DNA of 64,000 nt from JAPULR01 sp963665075 (GCA_963665075.1 OY762063.1:2170001-2234000), one strand, 5' to 3'. Positions 1 through 8,464 are shown, numbered from the stretch's first letter. Translations and numbers: made by a program. Notes: generated by a model from the letters alone, not told the origin.

Positions 1-715
1 CAGCATGGACGCCGTCGCCGACCGCGACTTCCTCCTCGAATTCCACGCCGCCGCCGCCATCTCTATGATGCACCTGTCCCGCCTCGGCGAAGAACTGGTC
101 CTGTGGTCCTCCCAGGAATTCGCCTTCGTCACCCTCGCCGACCAGTACGCCACCGGCAGCAGCATCATGCCCCAGAAGCGCAACCCCGACTTCGCCGAAA
201 TCGGCCGCGGCAAGACGGGCCGCGTCTACGGCAACCTGTTCGCCCTCCTCACCACCCTCAAGGGCCTCCCCCTCACCTACAACCGCGACCTTCAGGAGGA
301 CAAGGAAGGCTTCTTCGACACCGTCGACACCCTACTATCCACCCTCCAGGTCTTCGCCGGCATGATTGAAACCATGACCGTCAACGCCGACCGGATGTAT
401 GACGCCGCTCAGACCGGCAACATGCTCGCCACCGACCTGGCCGACTACCTCGTCGCCCGCGGCATGCCCTTCCGGGAAGCCCACGGCGTCCTCCGCCGCG
501 CCTCCGACTACGCCCGCGAAAACGCCAGAGAGGTACACCAGCTGACCCTGGAAGAATACCGCCGCTTCTCCCCCCTCTTCGACGAAGACGTGCTAAAAAT
601 CACCCTCCAAGGCTCCGTCGAAAGCCGCGACGTCCCCGGCGGCACCTCCCCCAATCAGGTCGCCGCCGCCCTTAAAGACGCTAGAAAACTGTTGGAGACT
701 GCCGATGACTCCTGA
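1..715 (+). CDS. argH: Argininosuccinate lyase, 3' part (5' end outside window)
   Basis: Argininosuccinate lyase makes arginine and fumarate in the last step of arginine synthesis. The frame is open from the left edge of the window, so only the C-terminal half is present. The superfamily signature GSSIMPQKRNPD, which contains the mobile catalytic serine loop of fumarase/ASL enzymes, is intact at about residues 51-62 of the visible part. It is followed by the ASL-typical stretches KGLPLTYNRDLQEDK and LATDLADYLVARGMPFREAH. The stop overlaps the start of rpe by 11 bp, so the two are probably co-transcribed and translationally coupled. The ATG at position 5 lies inside a conserved region and is not the true start. 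Confidence 0.95.
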   Translation, partial: SMDAVADRDFLLEFHAAAAISMMHLSRLGEELVLWSSQEFAFVTLADQYATGSSIMPQKRNPDFAEIGRGKTGRVYGNLFALLTTLKGLPLTYNRDLQEDKEGFFDTVDTLLSTLQVFAGMIETMTVNADRMYDAAQTGNMLATDLADYLVARGMPFREAHGVLRRASDYARENAREVHQLTLEEYRRFSPLFDEDVLKITLQGSVESRDVPGGTSPNQVAAALKDARKLLETADDS

Positions 716-1376
716 CGACCAGGTCAAAATCGCCCCATCCATCCTATCCGCCGACTTCGCTCGCCTCGGCCAGCAAGTCGCCGACGCCACCGAAGCGGGC
801 GCCGACTACATCCACCTCGACGTCATGGACGGACGGTTTGTGCCCAACATCACCTTCGGCCCCGTCGTCATCGAGGGCCTCAAGTCTTACACCAACCTCC
901 CCCTGGACGCCCACCTGATGATAGTGGAACCCGAACGCCGCATCCCCGATTTCATCCAGGCCGGAGTAGACCACGTAACCGTCCACGCCGAGGCCTGCAC
1001 CCACCTCCACCGCGTCCTCCAGCAGATAAGAGACGGCGGCTGCCGCGCCGGCGTCGCCCTCAACCCCGCCACGCCCATCTCCGCCGTCGAAGAAGCCCTC
1101 CCCTTCCTCGACATCGTACTCATCCTCACCGTCAACCCCGGCTTTGGCGGCCAGACCCTCATCCCTCATGTACTCGATAAGGTCAGCCGTCTCCGCGCCA
1201 TCATCGACGAAAGAGGCTACGAAGTGGAAATCGAAGTCGACGGCGGCGTGAACGCCCAAACCGCCGCCGCCGTGGTAAACGCCGGCGCTCACACCCTCAT
1301 AGCAGGCTCCGCCGTCTTCAACAAACAGGAATCCGTCGCCGACGCATTGGCGAAACTCCGCAGCAGCCTCCCCTGA
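705..1376 (+). CDS. rpe: Ribulose-phosphate 3-epimerase
   Basis: Ribulose-phosphate 3-epimerase interconverts ribulose 5-phosphate and xylulose 5-phosphate in the pentose phosphate pathway (cytosolic TIM barrel). The 223-residue length is normal. Family motifs are present in order: IAPSILSADFARLG near the N-terminus, HLDVMDGRFVPNITFG with metal-binding His and Asp, LTVNPGFGGQ in the middle, and EVDGGVN followed by AGSAVF in the phosphate-binding end. The ATG at 705 lies inside the 3' end of argH, in another frame, which implies coupled translation. rpiB at 10954 supplies the companion isomerase of the same pathway. Confidence 0.97.
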   Translation: MTPDDQVKIAPSILSADFARLGQQVADATEAGADYIHLDVMDGRFVPNITFGPVVIEGLKSYTNLPLDAHLMIVEPERRIPDFIQAGVDHVTVHAEACTHLHRVLQQIRDGGCRAGVALNPATPISAVEEALPFLDIVLILTVNPGFGGQTLIPHVLDKVSRLRAIIDERGYEVEIEVDGGVNAQTAAAVVNAGAHTLIAGSAVFNKQESVADALAKLRSSLP

Positions 1377-1442
1377 TCCCTCCAAGAGAATCCACCGGCC
1401 CACCCTTCACGTATCACTACCAGAAACTGCTAACATAGGTAG

Positions 1443-2711
1443 ATGATTATGAGAAATGCCCGCATACCCGGAGTCGCCTTCGCTCTAACCGCTTCCTTCC
1501 TCGCATTGACGCTACTTCTCGCCGCCGCCTGCACGTCCGACCGCCCCACGACCGACACGGCGGCCACCTCCGCGCCCGCGCCCATCGCGACGCCCACCGC
1601 CGCGCCATCCCCCACTTCCGCGTCCACTGAAGCTCCCGCATCCGCCGCCACCCCAACGCCGCCTCCCGCGCCTGCCAGCCCCGCAGCCCCGGAACTCGTC
1701 GGCACCCAGGAATGGGTCAACTCCGACCCCCTCAAGATAGAAGAACTCCGCGGCAAAATTGTCCTCATCGACTTCTGGACCTACACCTGCGTGAACTGCA
1801 TCCGCACCCTCCCCTACCTCAAAGTCTGGCACTCCAAGTACGCCGACGACGGCCTCGTAATCATCGGCGTCCACACCCCCGAGTTCCAGTTCGAGCATGA
1901 CATAGACAACGTCCGTCAGGCCGTTTCCGACTACGGCGTCGGCTGGCCCGTCGTGCAGGACAACAACTTCGACACTTGGGACGCCTTCAGCAACCGCTAC
2001 TGGCCCGCCAAGTACCTCATCGACCGGAACGGCGTCATCCGCTACCAGCACTACGGCGAAGGCGCCTACGCCGAAACCGAAGCCAAGATTCGCGAACTCC
2101 TGGAGGAAACCGGCGTCAACGTCTCCGCCATCACCCCCCTGCTCGCCCCCAACCAGGACCTGGACTTCGCCTTCAAGAACTCCATCGGCGCGGAGATAAC
2201 CGCCGAGCTCTACGGCGGCTACGACCGCAGCTGCGGCTTCTACGCCCTATATTCCAACAGCTTCATCGCCAACCCGGAATACTGCAAGTCGAAGGACCAG
2301 GTCTTCAATTACACCGACGACGGTTCGCGCAAGGACCACTACCTCTACCTGCAGGGATCCTGGCTGGCGGAAAACGAGAGCCTGCGCCACGCCCGCGAGA
2401 CCAACGACTACGAAGACTATATGCGCCTTCGCTTTTCCGCCAAGAGCGTCAACATAGTCCTCACCCCTGAACTGGAAGAAACCTTCAAAGTCCTCGTCAA
2501 GCTGGACGGCGAATACCTCAACGAATACAACAAGGGCGAAGACGTGGTCATCGAAGACGACGGCAAGAGCTACCTCGTCGTCGACAAGCCCCGCCTCTAC
2601 GCCGTAGTCGAAGCCCCCGAGTACGGAACCTACGAACTGGAGCTCAGCTCCAACTCCTCCGACTTCGCCCTCTTCGCCTTCACCTTCGGCGTCTACACCG
2701 ACGGCATCTAA
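1443..2711 (+). CDS. DipZ-like thioredoxin-domain lipoprotein
   Basis: This is a predicted membrane-anchored, extracytoplasmic thiol-disulfide oxidoreductase. A signal peptide (residues about 8-29) ends in a lipobox LAAAC with the lipidated Cys at 30. A low-complexity Ala/Pro/Thr/Ser linker runs to about residue 83. A TlpA/AhpC-type thioredoxin fold follows with the active site WTYTCVNC (C116 and C119), the motif form found in the soluble part of actinobacterial DipZ. The C-terminal 190 residues resemble the DipZ C-terminal beta domain (SWLAENE, RLRFSAKSVNIVL, FALFAFTFGV). The membrane CcdA-like part of DipZ is absent, so the electron donor is unknown. An extended -10 (TGC then TAACAT at 1431) lies just upstream. 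Function in cytochrome c maturation or protein thiol repair is inferred. Confidence 0.85.
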   Translation: MIMRNARIPGVAFALTASFLALTLLLAAACTSDRPTTDTAATSAPAPIATPTAAPSPTSASTEAPASAATPTPPPAPASPAAPELVGTQEWVNSDPLKIEELRGKIVLIDFWTYTCVNCIRTLPYLKVWHSKYADDGLVIIGVHTPEFQFEHDIDNVRQAVSDYGVGWPVVQDNNFDTWDAFSNRYWPAKYLIDRNGVIRYQHYGEGAYAETEAKIRELLEETGVNVSAITPLLAPNQDLDFAFKNSIGAEITAELYGGYDRSCGFYALYSNSFIANPEYCKSKDQVFNYTDDGSRKDHYLYLQGSWLAENESLRHARETNDYEDYMRLRFSAKSVNIVLTPELEETFKVLVKLDGEYLNEYNKGEDVVIEDDGKSYLVVDKPRLYAVVEAPEYGTYELELSSNSSDFALFAFTFGVYTDGI

Positions 2712-2715
2712 CCCC

Positions 2716-2754
2716 CCTCCCCTCTTAACGGGGGAAGGTTAGGATGGGGGTGAT
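2716..2754 (+). repeat. Dispersed repeat remnant (GGGGGAAGGTT...GGATGGGGGTGA type)
   Basis: A copy of a dispersed motif made of a GGGGGAAGGTT block followed by GGATGGGGGTGA. Similar copies occur near 15850-15913, 35467-35507 and, in a diverged form, 40620-40660. All are intergenic. Confidence 0.6.
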
Positions 2755-2759
2755 ACCCC

Positions 2760-2793
2760 TTTACAACCGCGCAAACATCCCCATAATTACACC
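2760..2793 (+). promoter_or_regulatory. Putative promoter of pyrD, possibly leaderless
   Basis: TTTACA (2760-2765) and CATAAT (2782-2787) are separated by 16 bp. The ATG of pyrD follows the -10 box by only 6 bp and no Shine-Dalgarno sequence is visible. Transcription would therefore start at or next to the ATG, giving a leaderless mRNA. Confidence 0.5.
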
Positions 2794-3807
2794 ATGCTCT
2801 ACAAGGCCTTCCTGCGGCCTCTACTCTGGTCCCTGCCTCCCGAACGCGCCCACGCCCTGGGAGAATGGGCGTTACGCAGAAAATTCCTCTGGAAGTTTCT
2901 TTCCCCTTTTCACCGTACCCGCGATCCCGCCCTAACGACTACAATCGCCGGCATACCCATAGCCAACCCACTGGGCGTGGCCGCCGGCTGCGACAAAGAC
3001 TGCGCCTACCTCGATTCCCTCATCAGCCTCGGCTTCGGATACGTAGTCGGCGGCACCGTAACCCTCAACCCCCGCCCGGGCAACCCCCGCCCCCGCCTCC
3101 TACGCCGTCCCCGTCAGAAAGCCCTCGTCAACGCCCTCGGCTTCCCCAGCCTCGGCCTGGACGTCGTCGAATCCAACCTTCGCAAGCAGTCCGCCACACC
3201 CCTCATCCTCAGCGTCTCCGGCCTCACCATCGACGAATTTGCCGCTTGCTACCAGAGGGCGGCTCCCCTGGCTCAGGGCATCGAGCTCAACGTAAGCTCT
3301 CCCAACACCGCCGGCCTGCGCGTCTTCCACGACCCGCCCGCCTTTCGTGAGCTTATCGAACGCGTCAACCGACGCCGCACGACTCCCCTTTTCGTCAAAA
3401 TTCCCCCCTACCACGACGCGCGGGAGCAGGAAAACGTCCTGACCCTCGTCCGCATCGCCCGCGAACTTGGCGTCGACGGCATCACCGCCGCCAACACCCG
3501 CCCCGTGGAAGAACCCGCCGTCAAGATGGGCCGTGGCGGCCTCAGCGGCAAGCCCCTCCTCCCCGACACCCTCCGCATCGTCGCCGACGTTAGACGCGAG
3601 ACGGGAGACGCCATGACCATCAACGCCTGCGGTGGAATCTCCACCGCCGAAGACGTAATTCAGGCCATCCAAAACGGCGCCGACACCGTCCAAATCTACA
3701 CCGCCCTCGTATACGAAGGCCCCGGCCTCGCCACTAAAATCAACCGCGAGCTAAGCCGCCTATTACATAATCGCGCCCTCCCCTCTATACAACACCTCAA
3801 ACCCTAA
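2794..3807 (+). CDS. pyrD: Dihydroorotate dehydrogenase (quinone), class 2
   Basis: The enzyme oxidises dihydroorotate to orotate in pyrimidine synthesis, passing electrons to membrane quinone through FMN. At 337 residues it is the size of class 2 enzymes. The N-terminal amphipathic region (LYKAFLRPLLWSLPPERAH) is typical of the membrane-associated class. Motifs visible are NPLGVAAGCDKD, GGTVTLNPRPGNPRPR, NALGFPS, the LNVSSPNT segment carrying the catalytic Ser of class 2, and the phosphate-binding end INACGGIST. The start is supported by homology and by the closely placed promoter. It stands alone on the + strand, followed by a repeat cluster. Confidence 0.95.
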   Translation: MLYKAFLRPLLWSLPPERAHALGEWALRRKFLWKFLSPFHRTRDPALTTTIAGIPIANPLGVAAGCDKDCAYLDSLISLGFGYVVGGTVTLNPRPGNPRPRLLRRPRQKALVNALGFPSLGLDVVESNLRKQSATPLILSVSGLTIDEFAACYQRAAPLAQGIELNVSSPNTAGLRVFHDPPAFRELIERVNRRRTTPLFVKIPPYHDAREQENVLTLVRIARELGVDGITAANTRPVEEPAVKMGRGGLSGKPLLPDTLRIVADVRRETGDAMTINACGGISTAEDVIQAIQNGADTVQIYTALVYEGPGLATKINRELSRLLHNRALPSIQHLKP

Positions 3808-3831
3808 GCCCCCTTCCTCCTCAAACCCACC

Positions 3832-3920
3832 CGTCATTCCCGCAACCCCTTCGTCATTCCCGCAACCCCTTCGTCATTCCCGCAACCCCTTCGTCATTCC
3901 CGCGCAGGCGGGAATCCATC
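3832..3920 (+). repeat. Tandem half-units ending in a full dispersed palindrome
   Basis: A 20-bp unit (CGTCATTCCCGCAACCCCTT) is repeated three times in perfect register, starting at 3832, 3852 and 3872. The fourth start (3892) leads into the complete palindrome ATTCCCGCGCAGGCGGGAAT found at many sites in this window. The palindrome could fold into a GC-rich hairpin followed by a T-rich stretch, so it may also serve as a transcription terminator for pyrD. Confidence 0.85.
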
Positions 3921-3986
3921 TTCTCTTCTTACCACCCCCAAACATCCCGTGTTATCATTGATAAAACCCCACCGAAAGGCACACGC

Positions 3987-4151
3987 TTGTCGTTCCTCAA
4001 AGCCGTAATCGGAATCGTCAGACGCACCCTCAACAACCTCTCGGCGTCCGTCCCCATATCGGAAAAATTGCGCCTGTCCGTAAGAAACTACTCCATCAAG
4101 ATATTCCGCCTTAGACTATGCTGCGGCAACCACGGCCAACCCGGATGTTGA
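3987..4151 (+). CDS. Small Cys-rich basic peptide (54 aa), unknown function
   Basis: A TTG-initiated frame of 54 codons sits in the gap between pyrD and the next gene, preceded by a ribosome-binding-like AAAGG 7 bases upstream. The predicted peptide is basic and helical in its first 40 residues (RLSVRNYSIKIFRLRL) and ends in a striking CCGNHGQPGC tail with three cysteines and a histidine. The tail looks like a metal-binding or disulfide motif. I believe similar short proteins ending in a CCGN-x-G-x-PGC tail exist in Chloroflexota, but I cannot verify this here. The remainder of the 3808-4232 gap holds the repeat described above and no other gene. Confidence 0.5.
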   Translation: MSFLKAVIGIVRRTLNNLSASVPISEKLRLSVRNYSIKIFRLRLCCGNHGQPGC

Positions 4152-4232
4152 CGCCCAAGTCCCCCGTCCGGTTCGGACGACCACAAACACTAGCAGCCGC
4201 CCAAAGTCGGCTAATCCAACTTCATCGGGCAG

Positions 4233-5189
4233 ATGCTGACCAAACTTAGAAACGCCCACCACCGCCGTCCCTGGGTAGCCGTCCTTGTTCTCTCCCTCGC
4301 CCTTGCCGCCTCCATCTCCGCCTGGCTGCTTCTGGACGCCCCTGCCGACCCCCTTGGCGAACTCCCCCAATACAACTCCTTCCACGGCGCCAGCGAATTC
4401 GTCGTCGGCGAAAACCGCTTCCCCTTCGCCCTCGCGTCCGTCGAAGGAGAACCCCTTGCCGACGCGAACGTTTCCGTCGGCTTCTACCATCTTGAGAACG
4501 ACGAGTGGCGCCGCAGATTCAGCCGAAACGCCGAATACCGCGAAGTTGAGGGCGTGACGCCCCACCTCCACGACGACGGCTTTCTCCACCGCCACCTGGA
4601 CGTCCGCGGACAGTACGTGGCGAACGTCAACTTCCAAAGCCCGGGCGTCTGGCAAGCACGATTCTCGATTTTTGATGACGAATCAGTCCCCACCGTCGGC
4701 CGCCTCGCCTTCAACGTCCTCCCGGAACCGATCGCTCCGGGCGTGGGAGAACCCGTGCCCCCCACTCATAACCTCACCATCCACGACGTTTCCAGCATCC
4801 ACGAAATAGAATCCCGCGATCCACCCGACGACATGCACAACCTATCCGTAGCCCAAGCCCTTGAGCAGCAGAAACCCTTCGTCGTCGTCTGGAGCGCCCC
4901 CATGTTCTGCACCAGCGCCATCTGCGGCCCCGTCCTGGACGCCGCCGTCCGCGTTCAGGAGCGATTCGGAGACAGCTTAAACTTCATCCACATCGAACCT
5001 TGGGACCTGGAAACCGCCCGCGCCGAGGGCCGCTTGGTCCCCATACCTGAATTCACCGAATGGGGTCTCACCACCGAACCCTGGATTTTCGTCGTCAACG
5101 CCAACGGCCTGGTACATGCCAGATTCGAGGGTCTCGTCACCGACGAAGACTTGGAGCAAGCAGTGACGGCAGTCCTGGCAGCCGGCTAA
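4233..5189 (+). CDS. Membrane-anchored thioredoxin-fold protein
   Basis: A 318-residue protein with an uncleaved signal anchor at about residues 14-33 (VAVLVLSLALAASISAWLLL). The middle (about 45-165) looks like an all-beta domain (VEGEPLADANVSVGFY, LDVRGQYVANVNF, GVWQARFSI). The C-terminal 120 residues form a thioredoxin-like domain with PFVVVWSAPMFCTSAICGPVLD, in which two cysteines are separated by four residues (CTSAIC) instead of the usual two. The end (GLVHARFEGLVTDEDL) matches the last strand and helix of the fold. It probably acts on thiols or metal outside the cytoplasm. Its stop overlaps the convergent stop of the isomerase gene by 4 bp. The exact substrate is unknown. Confidence 0.75.
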   Translation: MLTKLRNAHHRRPWVAVLVLSLALAASISAWLLLDAPADPLGELPQYNSFHGASEFVVGENRFPFALASVEGEPLADANVSVGFYHLENDEWRRRFSRNAEYREVEGVTPHLHDDGFLHRHLDVRGQYVANVNFQSPGVWQARFSIFDDESVPTVGRLAFNVLPEPIAPGVGEPVPPTHNLTIHDVSSIHEIESRDPPDDMHNLSVAQALEQQKPFVVVWSAPMFCTSAICGPVLDAAVRVQERFGDSLNFIHIEPWDLETARAEGRLVPIPEFTEWGLTTEPWIFVVNANGLVHARFEGLVTDEDLEQAVTAVLAAG

Positions 5190-6814
5190 ATCTCCATCTC
5201 CGCCAAACGCCTCAGCGATTCATCCCCAACCTCCCCCAGATGCACGTGCGCCACCCGCCGGTCGATGGCCCGCAGTGCCCGCATATCCCCCACCGCCTGC
5301 GCTTCCAACAGCGTCCCGAACGAATAGCTCTCCCCTGGAATCTCCAAGTCCGTCGCCCTATCGCACGTCACCTGGATGAACAACCCTTCGTCCGGTCCGC
5401 CCTTGTGCATCTGCCCCGTCGAATGCAGAATCCGCGGCCCGTAACCCACCGTAACCGGCACCCCGTACCGCTCGGTGATTCTACCCCTCAACGTAGCCAA
5501 AGCCTCGTCCATCTCCGGCGTCTTGCGCGCGTACGCCATAACCGCCACGTAATTACCCTGCCCGGCCTCCGACAGCAGTTCCTCAACGCCGACGCCAGGC
5601 TCCCTCGCGGGCAGACTCCCCGATGCGTGGAACTCCGCCAACACCGCGTTCGTCATATCCTTCGCCAACTGCACGTTTGGCTGGTCGAAGGGATGAACCC
5701 CCATAACCGCGCCCGCCACCGCCGTCGCGAACTGCCACCGGAAGAACTCCGCACCCACCTGGTAGACGTCTTCCACGCCAATGCTGACCCACGGATGCCC
5801 CGACGCCTCCACCGCCCTCATCGTCTCGTGCATCGGCGAATCCCGGTCGTCATCCAACTGCATGAACACGAAGAATCTATCATCGCCGTACAGTTCAGCC
5901 CTCAATGGCGGCTCGCCCCTAACCGGCACTATGCCCTTCCCCTCCTTGCCCGTGCTCTCCGCCAGCATCTGCTCCGCCCACAGCCCGAAAATCTCCAACT
6001 CCGGCGAAGTAACCAGCGTCAACTTGTCCCTTCCCTCAGCCGCCATGACGGCTACGACCGCGCCAAGCCACGCCCCTGGATTCTCAACCAAACTCGCCCC
6101 CGCCCTGCACAACTCCGCCATCGCTCCCGCCCCCTCGACTATCCGGGGCACGTCCATCCCTGCCATAACCGCCGGCGCCAGCCCCAAAGGTGACAGGACG
6201 GAATACCGGCTGCCCACGTCTTCAGGATTGTGGATGATTTCCCGAAACCCGTCCTCTTGCGCCAACCTGTCCAGCGCCGTGCCCGGAGCGGTTACGGCGA
6301 TGAAGCTGTTCTGGGGGGAAGCGACGCCGCTATCCTCCACCAGCTTGCGGAAGAACCTGTAGAAGCACGCCGTCTCAAGCGTAGCGCCCGACTTTGACGA
6401 GATGACAAACAACGTCCTCGCCGGGTCAATCTCCTTCACCAACCCGTCAATCCATTCAGGACACGTCGAATCCAGCATCAGCAGCTTTGGATAGCCTTCA
6501 ATCGGCCCGAGAAGATTACGCAGCACCTCCGACCCCACGCTGCTGCCGCCCATGCCCGCGAGCACAACGTGACGATACCCCTCGCCCCGAATTTCCTCCG
6601 CCAACCCCCGAAACCGCGGAAGCCTTCGCCGCATCCGCTCCGGGGCGTGAAGCCAGCCCAGCCGGTCCGTTATCTCCGTCGGGTTCGGGTTCCAGACCGT
6701 GTGGTCCTTCGCCCAGATGCGGGAGACCACGTCCCTCGCCTCAATATCCCGCAGCGCAGCCTCTACGGCGGGCGCGTACCGACCCAGATCCGCTCTGTAT
6801 CCCGCCTGCTGCAA
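5186..6814 (-). CDS. pgi: Glucose-6-phosphate isomerase
   Basis: The product interconverts glucose 6-phosphate and fructose 6-phosphate. The 542-residue sequence resembles the isomerase half of transaldolase-isomerase fusion proteins; no transaldolase domain is present here. The two SIS sugar-phosphate binding motifs are GMGGSSVGSE (87-96) and SSKSGATLET (139-148). Conserved catalytic-region segments include SPLGLAPAVMAGMD and HPFDQPNVQLAK. The frame begins with TTG at 6814, preceded by AAGGCGGTGA in a suitable position, so TTG is the likely start. A TATAAT promoter lies 40 bp upstream inside the end of the amidohydrolase gene. Confidence 0.92.
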   Translation of the reverse strand: MQQAGYRADLGRYAPAVEAALRDIEARDVVSRIWAKDHTVWNPNPTEITDRLGWLHAPERMRRRLPRFRGLAEEIRGEGYRHVVLAGMGGSSVGSEVLRNLLGPIEGYPKLLMLDSTCPEWIDGLVKEIDPARTLFVISSKSGATLETACFYRFFRKLVEDSGVASPQNSFIAVTAPGTALDRLAQEDGFREIIHNPEDVGSRYSVLSPLGLAPAVMAGMDVPRIVEGAGAMAELCRAGASLVENPGAWLGAVVAVMAAEGRDKLTLVTSPELEIFGLWAEQMLAESTGKEGKGIVPVRGEPPLRAELYGDDRFFVFMQLDDDRDSPMHETMRAVEASGHPWVSIGVEDVYQVGAEFFRWQFATAVAGAVMGVHPFDQPNVQLAKDMTNAVLAEFHASGSLPAREPGVGVEELLSEAGQGNYVAVMAYARKTPEMDEALATLRGRITERYGVPVTVGYGPRILHSTGQMHKGGPDEGLFIQVTCDRATDLEIPGESYSFGTLLEAQAVGDMRALRAIDRRVAHVHLGEVGDESLRRLAEMEI

Positions 6815-6842
6815 CGACTCACCGCCTTCTGACTGCCTGAAT

Positions 6843-7979
6843 TCAGCTTGGCAGATTATAGAGCCTTACGCAGTTGTCCCACAATATCTTTTCCTTCGTC
6901 TCTCTGCTGAACCCCTCCATTGCGAGAAACTCGTCCAGCGCGTGGGGATACGCCGAATCGTGGTGCGGATAGTCCGTCGAAAGCACCAGATTGTCCGGCC
7001 CAAGCTGCTCCACCGTATGCGCTCCCAGGTACTCGTCCACGTCAATCGAAGCGAACCCTTGACGCTTGAAATACTCCGTAGGCGTCAACTCAAGATTGGC
7101 CGCCTCCCACGGCCCGAAAATCTCCCGTTCCTCGTCCAGACGCCACAACCACCAGGGCAGCCAGCTGCAATTCCCCTCCAGGAAGCCCACCCGCAGGTTC
7201 GGATGACGGTCCATCACGCCTCCGCAGACGACCCCCGCCAGGTCCAGCATCAACTCCATCGGATGCGTCGCCGCGTGCGCCACGACGAAGGAATCCAGGA
7301 AGCGGTTGCCGATGTGCTGCTGGTACGCCCCGTGAATGCCGTGGAAGCACACGGGCACGTTCAACTCCTCCGCAGCGGCCCACAACGGCTCGTAGTAGGG
7401 ATGATACCAGGGACGCCGGTTGACCGGATTCGACGGCAGCACCAGCGCCACCGCGCCCAGATCTTCCACCGCTCGACGCGCCTCCGCCGCCGCCAATTCC
7501 ACGTCCTGCAACGGCATCTGCGCCGTCCCCTTGAGCCTGGTTCTGTCCACGGCGCAGAAGTCGTACAGCCAATCGTTGAAGGCGCGACAGATGGCGGACG
7601 CCAAATCCCCGTCCATGCCGTCCAGCGCAATCACGTGCGCGCCGAAGGTCCGAAACAGCACTGCCACGTCAATCCCCTCCACCTCCAGGGCCTGAAGCTG
7701 GGACGGCGCGTCGAAGCGCTGCGCCCGCGCCTCCGCGAACCTGTCCGTGATGTTTTCGTGCCGGCCCGCCAGACTCCCCGTACGCGCCTTTGTCTCCGAA
7801 TGCGCCGGAAACACCTTCCCCTCCACGTGCCACCGGTTCGCGAAACCCTGACTCAGCGGGTCTCCCCGAAACACCGGCGCCCGATCCCGATATTCGCGTT
7901 CCATATACTTCTGCCACAGGTCGTGCGGCTCCATAACGTGCATGTCGCTGTCCACAACCCTGAATCCGTCCTTTGCCAT
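6843..7979 (-). CDS. Amidohydrolase family 2 (metal-dependent hydrolase/decarboxylase)
   Basis: A TIM-barrel amidohydrolase of the PF04909 type, about 378 residues. Features seen are the N-terminal VVDSDMHVMEP, in which the usual D-x-H metal motif is present (D-M-H), a central CFHGIHGA with His ligands, RVGFLEGNCSWLPWWL, and the C-terminal LSTDYPHHDS carrying the conserved catalytic Asp and His. The family includes decarboxylases of aromatic acids and hydrolases; the substrate cannot be told. The frame is open to 8129, but an AAAGGTGG ribosome-binding site about 10 bases upstream of the ATG at 7979, and homology beginning there, support the shorter start. Confidence 0.85.
   Translation of the reverse strand: MAKDGFRVVDSDMHVMEPHDLWQKYMEREYRDRAPVFRGDPLSQGFANRWHVEGKVFPAHSETKARTGSLAGRHENITDRFAEARAQRFDAPSQLQALEVEGIDVAVLFRTFGAHVIALDGMDGDLASAICRAFNDWLYDFCAVDRTRLKGTAQMPLQDVELAAAEARRAVEDLGAVALVLPSNPVNRRPWYHPYYEPLWAAAEELNVPVCFHGIHGAYQQHIGNRFLDSFVVAHAATHPMELMLDLAGVVCGGVMDRHPNLRVGFLEGNCSWLPWWLWRLDEEREIFGPWEAANLELTPTEYFKRQGFASIDVDEYLGAHTVEQLGPDNLVLSTDYPHHDSAYPHALDEFLAMEGFSRETKEKILWDNCVRLYNLPS
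6855..6884 (-). promoter_or_regulatory. Putative promoter of pgi
   Basis: On the minus strand, TTGTGG (6884-6879) and a perfect TATAAT (6860-6855) are 18 bp apart, with the TTG start of pgi 40 bp downstream. The site lies within the 3' end of the upstream amidohydrolase gene, so pgi may have its own promoter. Confidence 0.5.
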
Positions 7980-8113
7980 CAGGTCAATTCCACCTTTCTT
8001 GTCTTGCTTTTCCCTATTCCATTGAAGGAAGCGACGAAACTCCTGCAACCCTCCCCTACATTCTATGCCCTTCCCCCACCACAACGAAACCCCACCGGAT
8101 TGCCAAATCCCCC

Positions 8114-8142
8114 TTGCCACCAACTCCATACTCTGCTACCAT
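8114..8142 (+). promoter_or_regulatory. Putative sigma-70-type promoter, shared with 15455-15483
   Basis: TTGCCA (8114-8119), 17 bp, then TGC directly followed by TACCAT (8137-8142). An almost identical stretch of about 48 bp occurs at 15433-15486. The ATG of a short ORF follows the -10 box by 6 bp, which would give a leaderless transcript. Confidence 0.55.
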
Positions 8143-8148
8143 CCCTCC

Positions 8149-8451
8149 ATGAAGGAAATAGAACACTTGCACAACAAAATAAATAAATTCCCGGACGCTC
8201 TCCAACGTCTGTCTGCGCCTCATCCTGCAACCCCTCCGCGTCTTCCCCAAACCCATGCCCATTCAACGATGCCGAATCCACGGATAACCATGAAAAGATC
8301 TAAATCCGTTCGCCCGAAATTTTTTGAAACGAATATCATGCCTGAGACGAATCATTTTAGGCACGGATTCGATTTTCCTAACGAATCAATCTCAGGCATG
8401 AGATCTAAAAAACGAATCAACCCATCCAAACCCCTTTCTCCCTCACCCTGA
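8149..8451 (+). other. Short ORF behind a leaderless-type promoter (100 codons), doubtful protein
   Basis: The frame starts MKEIEHLHNKINKFPDALQR and then becomes Pro/His-rich and runs through the AT-rich element, ending in generic repeat-like sequence. The first residues resemble those of the ORF at 15491 (MKHIDVIHSL), and the two share the same promoter. This suggests either two copies of a truncated gene or a leader peptide in front of a structured element. Only the first 20-30 codons look plausible as protein. I do not recognise a family. Confidence 0.25.
8317..8419 (+). repeat. AT-rich iterated element A (CGAATC words inside an inverted repeat)
   Basis: Short words CGAAT/CGAATCA occur at 8330, 8348, 8382 and 8413, and the inverted GATTCG at 8366, with 16-18 bp spacing among the first four. 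A 12-bp inverted repeat (8336-8347 and 8390-8401) brackets 42 bp. Blocks AAATTT...TTGAAAC (8317-8330), CCTGAG (8341-8346) and AGGCACG (8359-8365) recur with the same 12-bp spacing between the last two in the element at 48.4 kb, where the iterated word is different. It may be an operator array or a structured RNA. No gene other than the doubtful ORF is seen between 7980 and 8464. Confidence 0.6.
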
Positions 8452-8464
8452 AGAAAGTTCCCTA

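Noticed and set aside
3832..3920. CRISPR array
   Set aside because: The 20-bp units are directly joined with no variable spacers, and no cas genes are present.
6699..8186. A 495-codon open frame on the + strand opposite the amidohydrolase and isomerase genes
   Set aside because: Arg/Pro/His-rich mirror of well-supported genes; an effect of high GC.
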